Part shown: positions 52,394-60,828 of the stretch, piece by piece
Layout of the letters: every line of letters starts with the position of its first letter
Position numbering within the stretch: the stretch's first letter is position 1
Assembly (NCBI RefSeq): GCF_043555885.1
Contig: NZ_JBIGHX010000006.1
Span: forward strand, 62,001 to 126,000
Direction: 5' to 3'
Source: Pelomonas lactea
Lineage (GTDB): Bacteria > Pseudomonadota > Gammaproteobacteria > Burkholderiales > Burkholderiaceae_C
DNA: 64,000 bases
Program-made: the position numbers and the translations under genes
The notes under the pieces: generated by a model
Told to the model about the DNA's origin: nothing
Databases searched by the model: none
Seen by the model: the letters and a program-made list of their open reading frames with translations, nothing else

Positions 52394-52934
52394 GACCCCT
52401 CCCCATTGTTCCTATCATGTAGGTCGGTCCTTGTGCGCTAACGGTGACATCGTACTGAATGTCGCCCAAACAATGCCAGGTAAAACCGACTTCCCGGACT
52501 GAAGCCGCTCGCCTTGTGAATCAGGAATACCGAGCGCCGCGAAGCTGACGTTCACTAGTGCCGGCTCAATGGACGAAAGCGCTCGGCCGGGCGCTTCACA
52601 GCGAACGCCTGCAACCGCTGCAGAGTTGCCTTTCGGAAGTGATGGTGAAACGGCCAGTCCACGTCATTCGAGCTTCAGCACCTAGAAGGCGGCTGCTACC
52701 ACACAAGTCGCTGAACGCCATCGGTGTAGGCCAGCTGCCCAATCTTGAAATCGCTCACCTTGACTGGAGCGACGACGATTACTAATTCATGGCGCAACGG
52801 TGGCCGCGCGCAACTGGCACCTGTGAGTTTTTCCAAGATGTGTTTACCGGGCACACAGCAGATCTGCAATCAGAAATTCTTTCGTGGCGAATCACTTCAC
52901 AATCCGCATCCATTCCCCACTCTACGAATCCAGA
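52394..52934. other. Intergenic stretch upstream of the RT operon, no gene supported
   Basis: About 540 bases between the RT start and a small secreted-protein gene. Composition drifts from about 50 percent GC near the RT to slightly higher values. Short frames (for example 52558-52785) show no protein-like pattern and no ribosome site. A structured RNA or promoter for the RT operon could lie here, but I see no strong hairpin or repeat. A GC-rich pairing segment GCGCTCGGCCGGGCGC lies near 52580. Confidence 0.4.
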
Positions 52935-53351
52935 ATGATGCTGCCAAAGCTTGTTCCGTTGACTCTTCTTGTCGCAGCCGCAGTCACTCACGCATCGCCT
53001 AATGATCCGGCGCTACCCAACACGCAGTTGTACAAGGTGACGGCGCGCAACTGCATGCCGGTTGACTTGAAAACCTGGAAGCACGGCACTCTTGATGTTC
53101 TCTCGCGATCCGACGTGACCGAGTCGGTCAAGTGGGTCGAGCTGTGCAACGACAAGAAGTACCCCGTGTTTGGCGTTGCAGCCAAGTTGGACCCCAACAG
53201 CACCCACAACGACAAGGAATTTCGTCGACTCTATGCAGAACTGAGAAAGGCCAACGGCGGATGGCCACTCGCCGTTGTTCTTGTCAATGATGGTTGGATC
53301 AACACCATCGACAAGGCGGGAAACGTGGAAACCGAGACGTTCTCAGACTGA
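52935..53351 (+). CDS. Small secreted hypothetical protein
   Basis: A 138-residue protein with a signal peptide (LPKLVPLTLLVAAAVTHA, cleavage before SPND). The mature part has a Cys pair (RNCMPVDL, ELCNDKKYP) likely to form a disulfide in the periplasm, and a C-terminal strand WPLAVVLVNDGWINTI. No known family is recognised. Two ATGs (52935, 52938) are possible starts; a GTG at 52884 gives a non-signal leader and is less likely. The spacer to the next gene (53352-53546) holds nothing I can identify. Confidence 0.62.
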   Translation: MMLPKLVPLTLLVAAAVTHASPNDPALPNTQLYKVTARNCMPVDLKTWKHGTLDVLSRSDVTESVKWVELCNDKKYPVFGVAAKLDPNSTHNDKEFRRLYAELRKANGGWPLAVVLVNDGWINTIDKAGNVETETFSD

Positions 53352-53546
53352 GCGGGCAGCGCCCGCAAAGTGCGCTTGGAACCTTTTTGAGCGACCTGCA
53401 CGTTAGTCCCGGCCGATCTTGGGGCAAGCAGGCAGGTTCTGCCTTCAGGATCCGTCACGAGCGAGGGCGGCCGTATCAAACGGCCTGGCTAGCCGGTGAA
53501 TCGGTAGTTCGGAGCTCGACCATCACAGCCGACAGCCCAGCCCCGC

Positions 53547-54932
53547 TCACCGCAAGTCCATCACCCCACCGGCCGGCCGCCCCCGCTGCGCCAGCAGCCG
53601 CTTGCGCACCGCATGGATGTTGTTGCGCAGCGCGTACAGCTCCTCGGCATAGGACAGCGGCACCGCGATGCGGTGGGTGACACGGTCCAGCTCGTCCAGT
53701 TCGTCGAGCAGGGCGTTGCGCTCGCCCGCGCCGGCCTCCAGCCTGGCTTCCACCTCGCGCAGCCGCGCGTACCAGCGGAACACGCGCGAGCGCACGCGGA
53801 AGGTGTAGAGCGGCGGCACCACGCGTGACAGCGGCAGCATCAGCACCAGCAGGCCGCCCACCACCAGCCACATGCGTTCCAGCAGGTTGCCGGCCCAGAA
53901 GGGCAGGTAGCGCGCCCAGGCCGGCGGCGTGCCGTTGATGGCGCGGTCGCCCTCGGCGCTGACGGGCAGCTCGCTGGTGCGGGTGTTCGGGAAGTCGCGC
54001 GCGCCGTTGAACCACCCGGCCCCGCCGTGCTGGCCCAGCGCCGCCTGCGCGAACAGCTGGCGCAGCGCGGGGTGCGTCTGCTCGCGCGCGAGCAGGGCGG
54101 TGGTGGTGGCCAGCAGCGGCACGTCCTGCGGCGGCACGTCGGCCGCCAGGTCCACCACGCCGCGGGGCAGCCGCACGGTGGACAGGAAGGGCAGGTGGCG
54201 CGAGTAGGCCTCGTTCTGCTCGAAGGCCATCAGCGCCAGCGCCGGGTCGCGCAGCAGCGTGCGGATGAGGCCGGCCTGCGGCGCGGAGATCAGCACGGCG
54301 GCGTCCAGCCGGCCTTGCCGCAGCGCCGCACCGGCGGCATCCGGCGCCAGGTTGGACAGCTGCAGGTCCGCCGGTGTCAGCCCGTTCAGCGCCAGCAGCT
54401 TTTCGGCGATCTGCGGCACGCCGCTGCCGTCCTGGTCCACGTTGACGCGCAGGCCACGCAGCTGGGTCAGGTGCTGCAGCTCGCCACCGGGCTGGCGGCG
54501 CGCGATGGCGAGGTCGCGGCGGTAGAAGATCCAGACCGGCTCGTAGAACAGGCTGCCCAGCGAGACGATGCCGGCCTCGGTGTCGGCCGCCGGGTCGGCC
54601 ATGCCGCCGCGCACGAAGCCCACGTCGGCCTCACCCGCGCGCAGCAGCGCGAGGTCGTCCTGCGCGCCTTCGGTGGCGATCAGCTGCACCTGGATGCGCT
54701 CGCGCGCCAGCGCCTTGGCATAGCCCTCGCCGAAGCCGGCGTAGGCGCTGCCGGCCGGGCCGGTGGCCAGCCGCACCTGGCGCGGCGGCTGCGGGTCCAG
54801 CCACCAGTAGGCCGCCACCAGCAGGCCGCCGCCGAGCAGCAGCAGCGGCCCCATGGACACCATCAGGTCGCGCAGCGTCTGCAGCAGCAGGCGCAGGCTG
54901 CGGGTGGCTTGCCAGTGCTGGATCGGGGTCAT
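53547..54932 (-). CDS. TAXI-family TRAP-type solute-binding protein, membrane anchored at both ends
   Basis: A 461-residue protein: membrane helix near residues 30-47 (GPLLLLGGGLLVAAYWWLDP), then the TAXI binding domain (QVRLATGPAGSAYAGFGEGY, DVGFVRGG, GLRVNVDQDGSGVPQIAEKLL), then a second membrane helix near residues 350-370 (MWLVVGGLLVLMLPLSRVVP) and a charged cytoplasmic helical tail. Normal TAXI binding proteins are free in the periplasm; the added tail suggests a sensor or tethered form. No permease gene for a TRAP transporter is nearby. The ATG at 54932 fits the membrane helix; upstream frame is leader only. Confidence 0.82.
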   Translation of the reverse strand: MTPIQHWQATRSLRLLLQTLRDLMVSMGPLLLLGGGLLVAAYWWLDPQPPRQVRLATGPAGSAYAGFGEGYAKALARERIQVQLIATEGAQDDLALLRAGEADVGFVRGGMADPAADTEAGIVSLGSLFYEPVWIFYRRDLAIARRQPGGELQHLTQLRGLRVNVDQDGSGVPQIAEKLLALNGLTPADLQLSNLAPDAAGAALRQGRLDAAVLISAPQAGLIRTLLRDPALALMAFEQNEAYSRHLPFLSTVRLPRGVVDLAADVPPQDVPLLATTTALLAREQTHPALRQLFAQAALGQHGGAGWFNGARDFPNTRTSELPVSAEGDRAINGTPPAWARYLPFWAGNLLERMWLVVGGLLVLMLPLSRVVPPLYTFRVRSRVFRWYARLREVEARLEAGAGERNALLDELDELDRVTHRIAVPLSYAEELYALRNNIHAVRKRLLAQRGRPAGGVMDLR

Positions 54933-55137
54933 GGCTTGGCGTGGCGAAGGGCAGGGCCGGGGGATGCGGGGCTGGGGTGCCGAGGCATCGTAAGTGAGGC
55001 CTGTTGGCGGGGTGGATGCGCCCGCCTGCACCACCACACCCCAGCTCGCGCAGCAACAAGTTAGGGGGTGGCGGTTCACGGGGCTGTCACCGCCCCTGCC
55101 TAGCCTGCGCCGCATGTTTCCTCACCGGCCCCCCGCC

Positions 55138-56379
55138 ATGTCCAAAGCCCTTCGTCTTGCCGGCATCTGCGTGCTGGCTGCCGTCTCGCTGGCCACGTCC
55201 CAGCGCGCCTCCGCCCACGACCATTCCCGCGCCCGCGGCGACAACGCGCCGCTGGTCATCGGCCACCGCGGCGCGGCCGGCTACCTGCCCGACCACACGC
55301 TGGAAGGCTATGCGCTGGCCATCGCGATGGGCGCCGACTACGTGGAGCCCGACCTCGTCGCCACGAAGGACGGCCACCTCATCGCCCGCCACGAGCCCAA
55401 CCTGATCGCGACGACCAACGTCGCGTCGCTGCCGCAGTTCGCATCGCGCAAGCGCACGGCCATCGTCGACGGCGCGGCCGAGGTGGGCTTCTTCGCCAGT
55501 GACTTCACGCTGGCCGAGATCAAGACGCTGCGCGCCATCCAGCCGCTGGCCGACCGCAACGCGGCGTTCAACGGCAGGTTCGAGATCCCGACGCTGGAGG
55601 AAGTCATCCACCTCGTGAAGCGCAAGTCGGCCGAGGAAGGCCGGCGCATCGGCATCTATCCCGAGACCAAGCACCCCACCTACCACCAGCAGCTGGGCCT
55701 GGCGCTGGAAGACCGGCTGCTGCGCGTGCTGGAGCGCGCCGGCTGGAACCACCGCCACGCGCCGGTCATCGTGCAGTCGTTCGAGACGGCCAACCTGAAG
55801 TACCTGCGCAGCAAATCCAGCCTGCGCCTGGTGCAGCTGGTGGATGCCGACGACGTCAACGCAGACGGCTCGCTGGCCTTCAACAAGCCCTATGACAAGC
55901 CGTACGACTGGGTCGTGTCCGGCCGCGCCGGGCTGTTCAAGGACCTGCTGACGCCCGCCGGCCTGGCCGAGGTGCGCACCTATGCCGACGGCGTGGGCCC
56001 GTGGAAGCTGTACCTGCTGTCCAGCGCCTGCAAGGTGGTGGCGGCCGGCGGCGGCTGCGCCGACACCAACGGCGACGGCCTCGTCGACGAGCGCGACCGC
56101 AAGCTGCTGCCGGCCAGCGACATCGTCGCCAACGCGCACAAGCTGGGCCTGATGGTGCACCCCTACACCTTCCGCAACGAGCAGAAGCGCCTGGCCAGCG
56201 ACCACCAGGGCAACCCGCTCAACGAGTACCTGGCCTTCTACGAGCTGGGCGTGGACGGCGTGTTCTCAGACTTCGCCGACACCGCCGTCGCGGCCCGCGC
56301 GCAGTTCCTGCTGAAGAACGACCCGGACTACGCCCGCTGCCTCGTCCGGGGCCGCGGTTGTGTCGCGAATCGCGACTGA
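55138..56379 (+). CDS. glpQ: Periplasmic glycerophosphodiester phosphodiesterase
   Basis: A 413-residue secreted enzyme with signal peptide (ALRLAGICVLAAVSLATSQ). The GDPD core is intact: VIGHRGAAGYLPDHTLEGY (catalytic HR), YVEPDLVATKDGHLIARHEP (metal Glu/Asp and second His), IYPETKHPTYH, VQSFE and the C-terminal ELGVDGVFSDF. It hydrolyses glycerophosphodiesters to glycerol-3-phosphate and an alcohol. An inserted loop DTNGDGLVDERD looks like an EF-hand/dockerin-type calcium site, which is not universal in the family. The ATG at 55138 is preferred over 55114. The gene is divergent from the TAXI gene. Confidence 0.9.
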   Translation: MSKALRLAGICVLAAVSLATSQRASAHDHSRARGDNAPLVIGHRGAAGYLPDHTLEGYALAIAMGADYVEPDLVATKDGHLIARHEPNLIATTNVASLPQFASRKRTAIVDGAAEVGFFASDFTLAEIKTLRAIQPLADRNAAFNGRFEIPTLEEVIHLVKRKSAEEGRRIGIYPETKHPTYHQQLGLALEDRLLRVLERAGWNHRHAPVIVQSFETANLKYLRSKSSLRLVQLVDADDVNADGSLAFNKPYDKPYDWVVSGRAGLFKDLLTPAGLAEVRTYADGVGPWKLYLLSSACKVVAAGGGCADTNGDGLVDERDRKLLPASDIVANAHKLGLMVHPYTFRNEQKRLASDHQGNPLNEYLAFYELGVDGVFSDFADTAVAARAQFLLKNDPDYARCLVRGRGCVANRD

Positions 56380-56486
56380 ACTTGTAAGCGCTCGAAAAAC
56401 GCTGGCCTCCCGTGCAGGGATGCCGGCTTTCCTCGATGGTGAACCCGGGTGGCGGGTGATAGGCTGCCGGCCGTTACACACCGGGG

Positions 56487-57215
56487 ATGGAGTCGATGTT
56501 TCACGAGTTGCAGGAGTTGTTGGGCGCCTACCTGATGCCGGTGCTGATCGCGGTGCCGTTGGCCATCATCGTGCTCATCGCCGCCTTCAAGCGTGACGAC
56601 TACCGTCCGCCGCGCGAGTACACGCCGCCGCCGCGCCCGCCCGAGGGCCATCGCCCGCGCGCCGCGCAGCCGCCCGTGGTGCTGCCGCCGCTGCCCGGCA
56701 TGCCCGGTGGCAGCAACCCGATGGCCAGCGCCTTCGTCACGGCGCCCACGCCCATGCTGCCGCCCGCCGCGCCGGTGGCGGTGCCGGAAGGCCCGCCCAC
56801 CGTGCTCATCGCCGACGACTCGGCCGTGGTGCGCACCAAGCTCAAGCGGCTGCTGGAAGGCGCCGGCTTCACGGTCGTGCAGGTCAACGACGGCAACGAG
56901 GCGCTGGCCGAGCTGGACGCCAAGCCGCACATCGCCGTGCTGATCACCGACCTGGAGATGCCCAACAAGGACGGCTTCGAGCTGATCGCCGACGTGCACG
57001 GCAGCCTCACGACCGAGGACCTGCCCGTCATCGCCATCACCGGCCACGACGAGCTGCACGGCCGCGTGGGCCAGATCGAAGGCGTCTACGGCATCTTCAA
57101 GAAGCCCTGGAACGACCGCGAACTGCTCAAGCGCGTGCAGTCGCTGGTGCACCTGCGGGCGGCGGCATCGCGCCGCGGCCGCCGGGTGACGGACGTGCGC
57201 CCGCCGGCGGCTTGA
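56487..57215 (+). CDS. Membrane-tethered single-domain response regulator
   Basis: A 242-residue protein with one N-terminal membrane helix (LMPVLIAVPLAIIVLIAAF), a proline-rich linker of about 70 residues, and a receiver domain from about residue 104 (TVLIADDSAVVRTKLKRLL, phospho-acceptor Asp in LITDLEMPNKDG, ITGHDE, FKKPW). There is no output domain, so it should act by protein-protein contact at the membrane, perhaps with a chemotaxis- or motility-type complex. The stop codon overlaps or nearly touches the start of the DUF3806 gene. Confidence 0.82.
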   Translation: MESMFHELQELLGAYLMPVLIAVPLAIIVLIAAFKRDDYRPPREYTPPPRPPEGHRPRAAQPPVVLPPLPGMPGGSNPMASAFVTAPTPMLPPAAPVAVPEGPPTVLIADDSAVVRTKLKRLLEGAGFTVVQVNDGNEALAELDAKPHIAVLITDLEMPNKDGFELIADVHGSLTTEDLPVIAITGHDELHGRVGQIEGVYGIFKKPWNDRELLKRVQSLVHLRAAASRRGRRVTDVRPPAA

Positions 57216-57220
57216 CGAGG

Positions 57221-57643
57221 ATGTCTCAGGAATTCCTGCCGCTTTCGGAAACAGATCTCCAGAACCTGGAAGCCAAACGCCGCTGGGTACGTGAGCACTA
57301 CGAGCGAGACGCGGAAGCAAAGTACCAAAAGCTGAGCGGCAAGTTGACATTGCTCAGCGCCATCCTGTCGAACGGCTGGATTCAACCAGACGAGACGCTG
57401 AAGCTGCAGTGCCTGGGCATCAGCTTTGGCGATGCGCTGGCTCAATTGATGGGCCTCGAATGGCGCATGGTTGTCGACGAGTACGGCCGAGACCCTGCGC
57501 TGATCCAGCCAGGTACCTCCATCGTGCTTTTCCCCCAGACGATGATCTCCAAGCGAATCGAAAAAGGCGAACGGGTGGACGTGCACGAGTTGTTCAAGTC
57601 CACATGCAACACGATTCAAGCCCTTCAAAGCGAAGGCGCCTGA
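57221..57643 (+). CDS. DUF3806-like protein
   Basis: A 140-residue cytoplasmic protein: a helical N-terminus (DLQNLEAKRRWVREHYE), a conserved LQCLGISFGDALAQLMGLEWRMVVDEYGRDPAL stretch resembling DUF3806, and a C-terminal helix. The family has no proven function. Base composition is lower in GC than neighbours. The ATG at 57221 follows six bases after the upstream stop; an overlapping TTG at 57212 is an alternative start, coupled to the receiver gene by a TTGA overlap. (No residue run here is a ligand site I can name.). Confidence 0.66.
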   Translation: MSQEFLPLSETDLQNLEAKRRWVREHYERDAEAKYQKLSGKLTLLSAILSNGWIQPDETLKLQCLGISFGDALAQLMGLEWRMVVDEYGRDPALIQPGTSIVLFPQTMISKRIEKGERVDVHELFKSTCNTIQALQSEGA

Positions 57644-57653
57644 CACGAGTCAG

Positions 57654-59006
57654 CTAACGCCACACCCGCGGGCTGAGCGCCGATGCCGCCGCGGCCAGCG
57701 CGCAGGCCATCACCAGCACCGGCAGCACCTGCCGCGTGGCGGGGTCGAACAGCAGGCCGGCCAGCGCCAGCGCGGCGCTGCTGACGAGCGCATCGCTGAG
57801 CTGCAGTGCTGACGTGTTGCTGCCCTGCTCATCGGTTGGCGACAGCTTCAGCAGCAGCACCGACAGCATCGGGAACGACAGCCCGATGCCCAGCCCCACG
57901 CCCACCCAACCCAGCAGCGCGAGCCACGACGGCAGCGCGGCGGACAGCACCGGTGCCATGACGACGCCCAGCCCCGCCGCCGCGACGGCAAAGCCGGTGG
58001 GCAGCAACCGGCGCCGCGCCGCCTCGCCTTGGATGCGCGCCTGCACGGCGCTGCCGATGCTCCACGTGACGGCGCCGGCGCTCAGCGCAAAGCCCGCATG
58101 CGTGAGGCTCCAGCCGAAGCGCTGCGTCAGCAGCAGCGGCAGGAAGGCCTCGGCACTCGCGAACGCCGCCGCGATGAAGCCGCGCAGCAGGATGACCGTG
58201 GGCAGGCCGCGCGCCGCCACCAGCGTGCCGGCGGGCAGCAGCCGGCGCGCCGCCAGGAAGGCGCCCAGCAGCCCCAGCCCGAATAACAGCCCGGCACGCG
58301 TGCCGCCCTGCTGGCTGGCCGCGTGCAGCAGCAGCGCGCCAGCGCTGGCCAGCAGCGCCCAGCGCATCGCCCCCCACTGCAGCGCTTCGCCCGTGCCGCT
58401 GCCCACGCGCCTGAGCGCCGGCAGCGTCAGCGCGGCCGCCACCGGCACGGCCGCGGCGACGGCCAGGAACACGGAGCGCCAGCCCAGCGTCTGCACGAGG
58501 AAGGACGCCAGCGCCGGCCCCACCAGCCCGGGCACCACCCACGCGCCGGCGAACATCGCGAACATCTTGGGGTGCAGCGGCGCCGGCACGACCTGGCCCA
58601 CGCCCACGTACAGCGCCACGCCCAGCACGCCGCTGCCCAGGCCCTGCAGTGCGCGGCCCAGCACCAGCGCCGTCATCGACGGTGCGAAACCCGCCAGCAG
58701 CAATCCCGCCAGGAACACCGCCAGCCCCAGCAGCGACGCGCGGTAGGGGCCGCGCTTGTCGCACAGCTGGCCGGCCGCCGTCATGCCGATGACCGACGTC
58801 GCCAGCGTCGCGCCGAAGGCCAGCGCATACAGCGGCAGGCCGTCCAGCGCGTCGGCGACGGCCGGCATCGCGGTGGCGACGGCGATGGCCTCGAAGGCCA
58901 GCATGGAGATCAGCGCAACGGCGCCCACGCAGGCGGCGCGGCGGCCGGGGGCGAAGAGCTGATCGGCGGCGGCAGGGGGGGCGATGACGGGATCGGACAG
59001 GTTCAT
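57654..59006 (-). CDS. MFS family exporter
   Basis: A 450-residue membrane protein with about 12-14 hydrophobic helices. The N-half has the MFS signatures LPLYALAFGATLATSVIGM, the loop GQLCDKRGPYRASL after helix 2 and VLGRALQGLGSG in helix 4-5, and it resembles drug:proton antiporters of the DHA type. The substrate is unknown. It ends 11 bases from the DUF3806 gene facing it and is divergent from queD across a 71-base gap. The start ATG at 59006 fits well. Confidence 0.85.
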   Translation of the reverse strand: MNLSDPVIAPPAAADQLFAPGRRAACVGAVALISMLAFEAIAVATAMPAVADALDGLPLYALAFGATLATSVIGMTAAGQLCDKRGPYRASLLGLAVFLAGLLLAGFAPSMTALVLGRALQGLGSGVLGVALYVGVGQVVPAPLHPKMFAMFAGAWVVPGLVGPALASFLVQTLGWRSVFLAVAAAVPVAAALTLPALRRVGSGTGEALQWGAMRWALLASAGALLLHAASQQGGTRAGLLFGLGLLGAFLAARRLLPAGTLVAARGLPTVILLRGFIAAAFASAEAFLPLLLTQRFGWSLTHAGFALSAGAVTWSIGSAVQARIQGEAARRRLLPTGFAVAAAGLGVVMAPVLSAALPSWLALLGWVGVGLGIGLSFPMLSVLLLKLSPTDEQGSNTSALQLSDALVSSAALALAGLLFDPATRQVLPVLVMACALAAAASALSPRVWR

Positions 59007-59077
59007 GGCCGGCAGCCTAAAAGTTCAAGCCCGCTTCAAGTCAAGCAGGCCGCGAAGCCGCGGGGGACAATCGGGGC

Positions 59078-60178
59078 ATGTCAGTTTCGGTCCTTCACTG
59101 CGCGTCTGCCGGCTTCGAGTCGGCCTGTCGCATTCCCGCGCTGCCGGCCTCGCACCGCAGCCACGGCCTGCACGGCCACAGCTATTTCGCCACCGTGCGC
59201 AGCGCGCTGCCCGCCGGCTGGGCCGCCTTCCCCGGTGGCGAGGTGGAGGGCTTGCGCGCGCGCATGGCCGGCACCGTCGCGCCGCTGGACCATGCGCTGC
59301 TGAACGACCACCTCTCCGAGCCCACCGACGAGAACCTGGCGCGCTGGGTGCGCAGCCGGCTGAACGTGGACGTGCCCGGCATCGTGCAGGTGGGCGTGCA
59401 GAGCACCACGCACAGCGGCGTGGACCTGGACAACGCCGGCCACGCGCATGTGTGGCGGCGCTACCGCTTCCAGGCCGCGCACCAGCTGCCCAACGTGCCG
59501 GCCGGCCACCAGTGCGGCCGCATGCACGGCCATGGCTTCGAGGTCATCCTGCATGCCAACGCCGACCTCGGCGAGCGTGACCTGTCCATCGACTACGACC
59601 ACCTCGACGAAGTTTGGGCGCCGCTGCACTTCGAACTGAACTACCGCTGCCTGAACGACATCCCCGGCCTGCACAACCCCACCAGCGAGAACATCTCGGC
59701 CTGGCTGTGGGCGCGGCTGAAGCCCGCGCTGCCGGAGCTGAGCTGGGTGACCGTCTACGAGACGGGTTCCAGCGGCGCCAACTTCAACGGCCAGAGCTAC
59801 CGCATCTGGAAGGAGATGACGCTGGACAGCGCCGTTCGCATGAAGCATGCGCCATCGGGCCACCCGCTGGCCGGCACGCACGGCCACACGTTCACGCTGC
59901 GCCTGCACCTGGCCGCGCCGCTGGACCAGGTGATGGGCTGGACGGTGGACTTCGGCGATGTGAAGAGTCTGTTCAACCCGATCTTCAAGCGGCTGGACCA
60001 CCACCCGCTGTACGAGATGGCCAACCTGCCCGACGGCGACGCCGCCAGCATCGCGACCTGGGTGCTGAACGAGGGCGGCTCGGTGCTGCCGCAGATCGAC
60101 CGCGTGGACCTGTACGAGACGCGCGGCTCGGGCGCCATCGTCAGCCGCGCCGACTCGGAAGAATTGATTCCCGTATGA
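59078..60178 (+). CDS. queD: Three-domain 6-carboxytetrahydropterin synthase (QueD)
   Basis: QueD makes 6-carboxytetrahydropterin from dihydroneopterin triphosphate for queuosine. This 366-residue protein is three times the usual length: three tandem T-fold domains (about 1-125, 126-245, 246-366). Zinc motifs HGLHGHSYF, GRMHGHGFEV and GTHGHTFTL mark each domain. The catalytic Cys is present only in domain 2 (HQCGRMHGH), while the catalytic Asp-His pair is present in domain 1 (APLDHALLN) and domain 3 (KRLDHHPLY) but is replaced by Asn-Tyr in domain 2 (FELNYRCLN). It overlaps queE by four bases (ATGA), so both are made together. Confidence 0.88.
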   Translation: MSVSVLHCASAGFESACRIPALPASHRSHGLHGHSYFATVRSALPAGWAAFPGGEVEGLRARMAGTVAPLDHALLNDHLSEPTDENLARWVRSRLNVDVPGIVQVGVQSTTHSGVDLDNAGHAHVWRRYRFQAAHQLPNVPAGHQCGRMHGHGFEVILHANADLGERDLSIDYDHLDEVWAPLHFELNYRCLNDIPGLHNPTSENISAWLWARLKPALPELSWVTVYETGSSGANFNGQSYRIWKEMTLDSAVRMKHAPSGHPLAGTHGHTFTLRLHLAAPLDQVMGWTVDFGDVKSLFNPIFKRLDHHPLYEMANLPDGDAASIATWVLNEGGSVLPQIDRVDLYETRGSGAIVSRADSEELIPV

Positions 60179-60804
60179 CGTACAGCGTCAAAGAACTGTT
60201 CTACACGCTGCAGGGCGAGGGCGCCCAGGCCGGCCGCGCGGCGGTGTTCTGCCGCTTTGCCGGCTGCAACCTGTGGACCGGCCGCGAGCAGGACCGCGCA
60301 ACGGCCGTCTGCACCTTCTGCGACACGGACTTCGTCGGCACCGACGGCGAGGGTGGCGGCAAGTTCGCGACGGCCGACGACCTGGCCGACACCATCGCCA
60401 AGGCCTGGCCGGGTGGTGGACGACCTTACGTGGTGTGCACCGGCGGCGAACCGCTGCTGCAGCTGGACACGCCGCTGATCGACGCGCTGCACGCGCGCGG
60501 CTTCGAGGTGGCGGTGGAAACCAACGGCACGCAGCCGGCGCCGCCGGGGCTGGACTGGATCTGCGTCAGCCCCAAGGCCGACGCGCCGCTGGTGCTGACG
60601 TCAGGCCACGAGTTGAAGCTGGTCTACCCGCAGCCGCTGGCACAGCCCGAGCGCTTCGCCGGGCTGGATTTCCAGCACTTCTTCCTGCAGCCCATGGACT
60701 CGGTGCTGCAGCGCGACCACACCAGGGCCGCCGTGGCCTACTGCATGGCCCACCCGCAGTGGCGGCTGTCCGTGCAGATGCACAAGGTGGTGGGCATTGC
60801 CTGA
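60175..60804 (+). CDS. queE: 7-carboxy-7-deazaguanine synthase
   Basis: A 209-residue radical-SAM enzyme that converts QueD's product to 7-carboxy-7-deazaguanine. The start overlaps the queD stop (ATGA). The substrate-binding segment FYTLQGEGAQAGRAAVFCRF leads to the Fe-S cluster motif CNLWTGREQ...CTFCD with the longer spacing known from Burkholderia QueE, and VVCTGGEPLLQ forms the SAM site. Length is normal. Other queuosine genes are not in the window, and no preQ1 riboswitch was recognised upstream of queD. Confidence 0.92.
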   Translation: MTYSVKELFYTLQGEGAQAGRAAVFCRFAGCNLWTGREQDRATAVCTFCDTDFVGTDGEGGGKFATADDLADTIAKAWPGGGRPYVVCTGGEPLLQLDTPLIDALHARGFEVAVETNGTQPAPPGLDWICVSPKADAPLVLTSGHELKLVYPQPLAQPERFAGLDFQHFFLQPMDSVLQRDHTRAAVAYCMAHPQWRLSVQMHKVVGIA

Positions 60805-60828
60805 CGAACCCTCGCTTTCAGCTGACCA

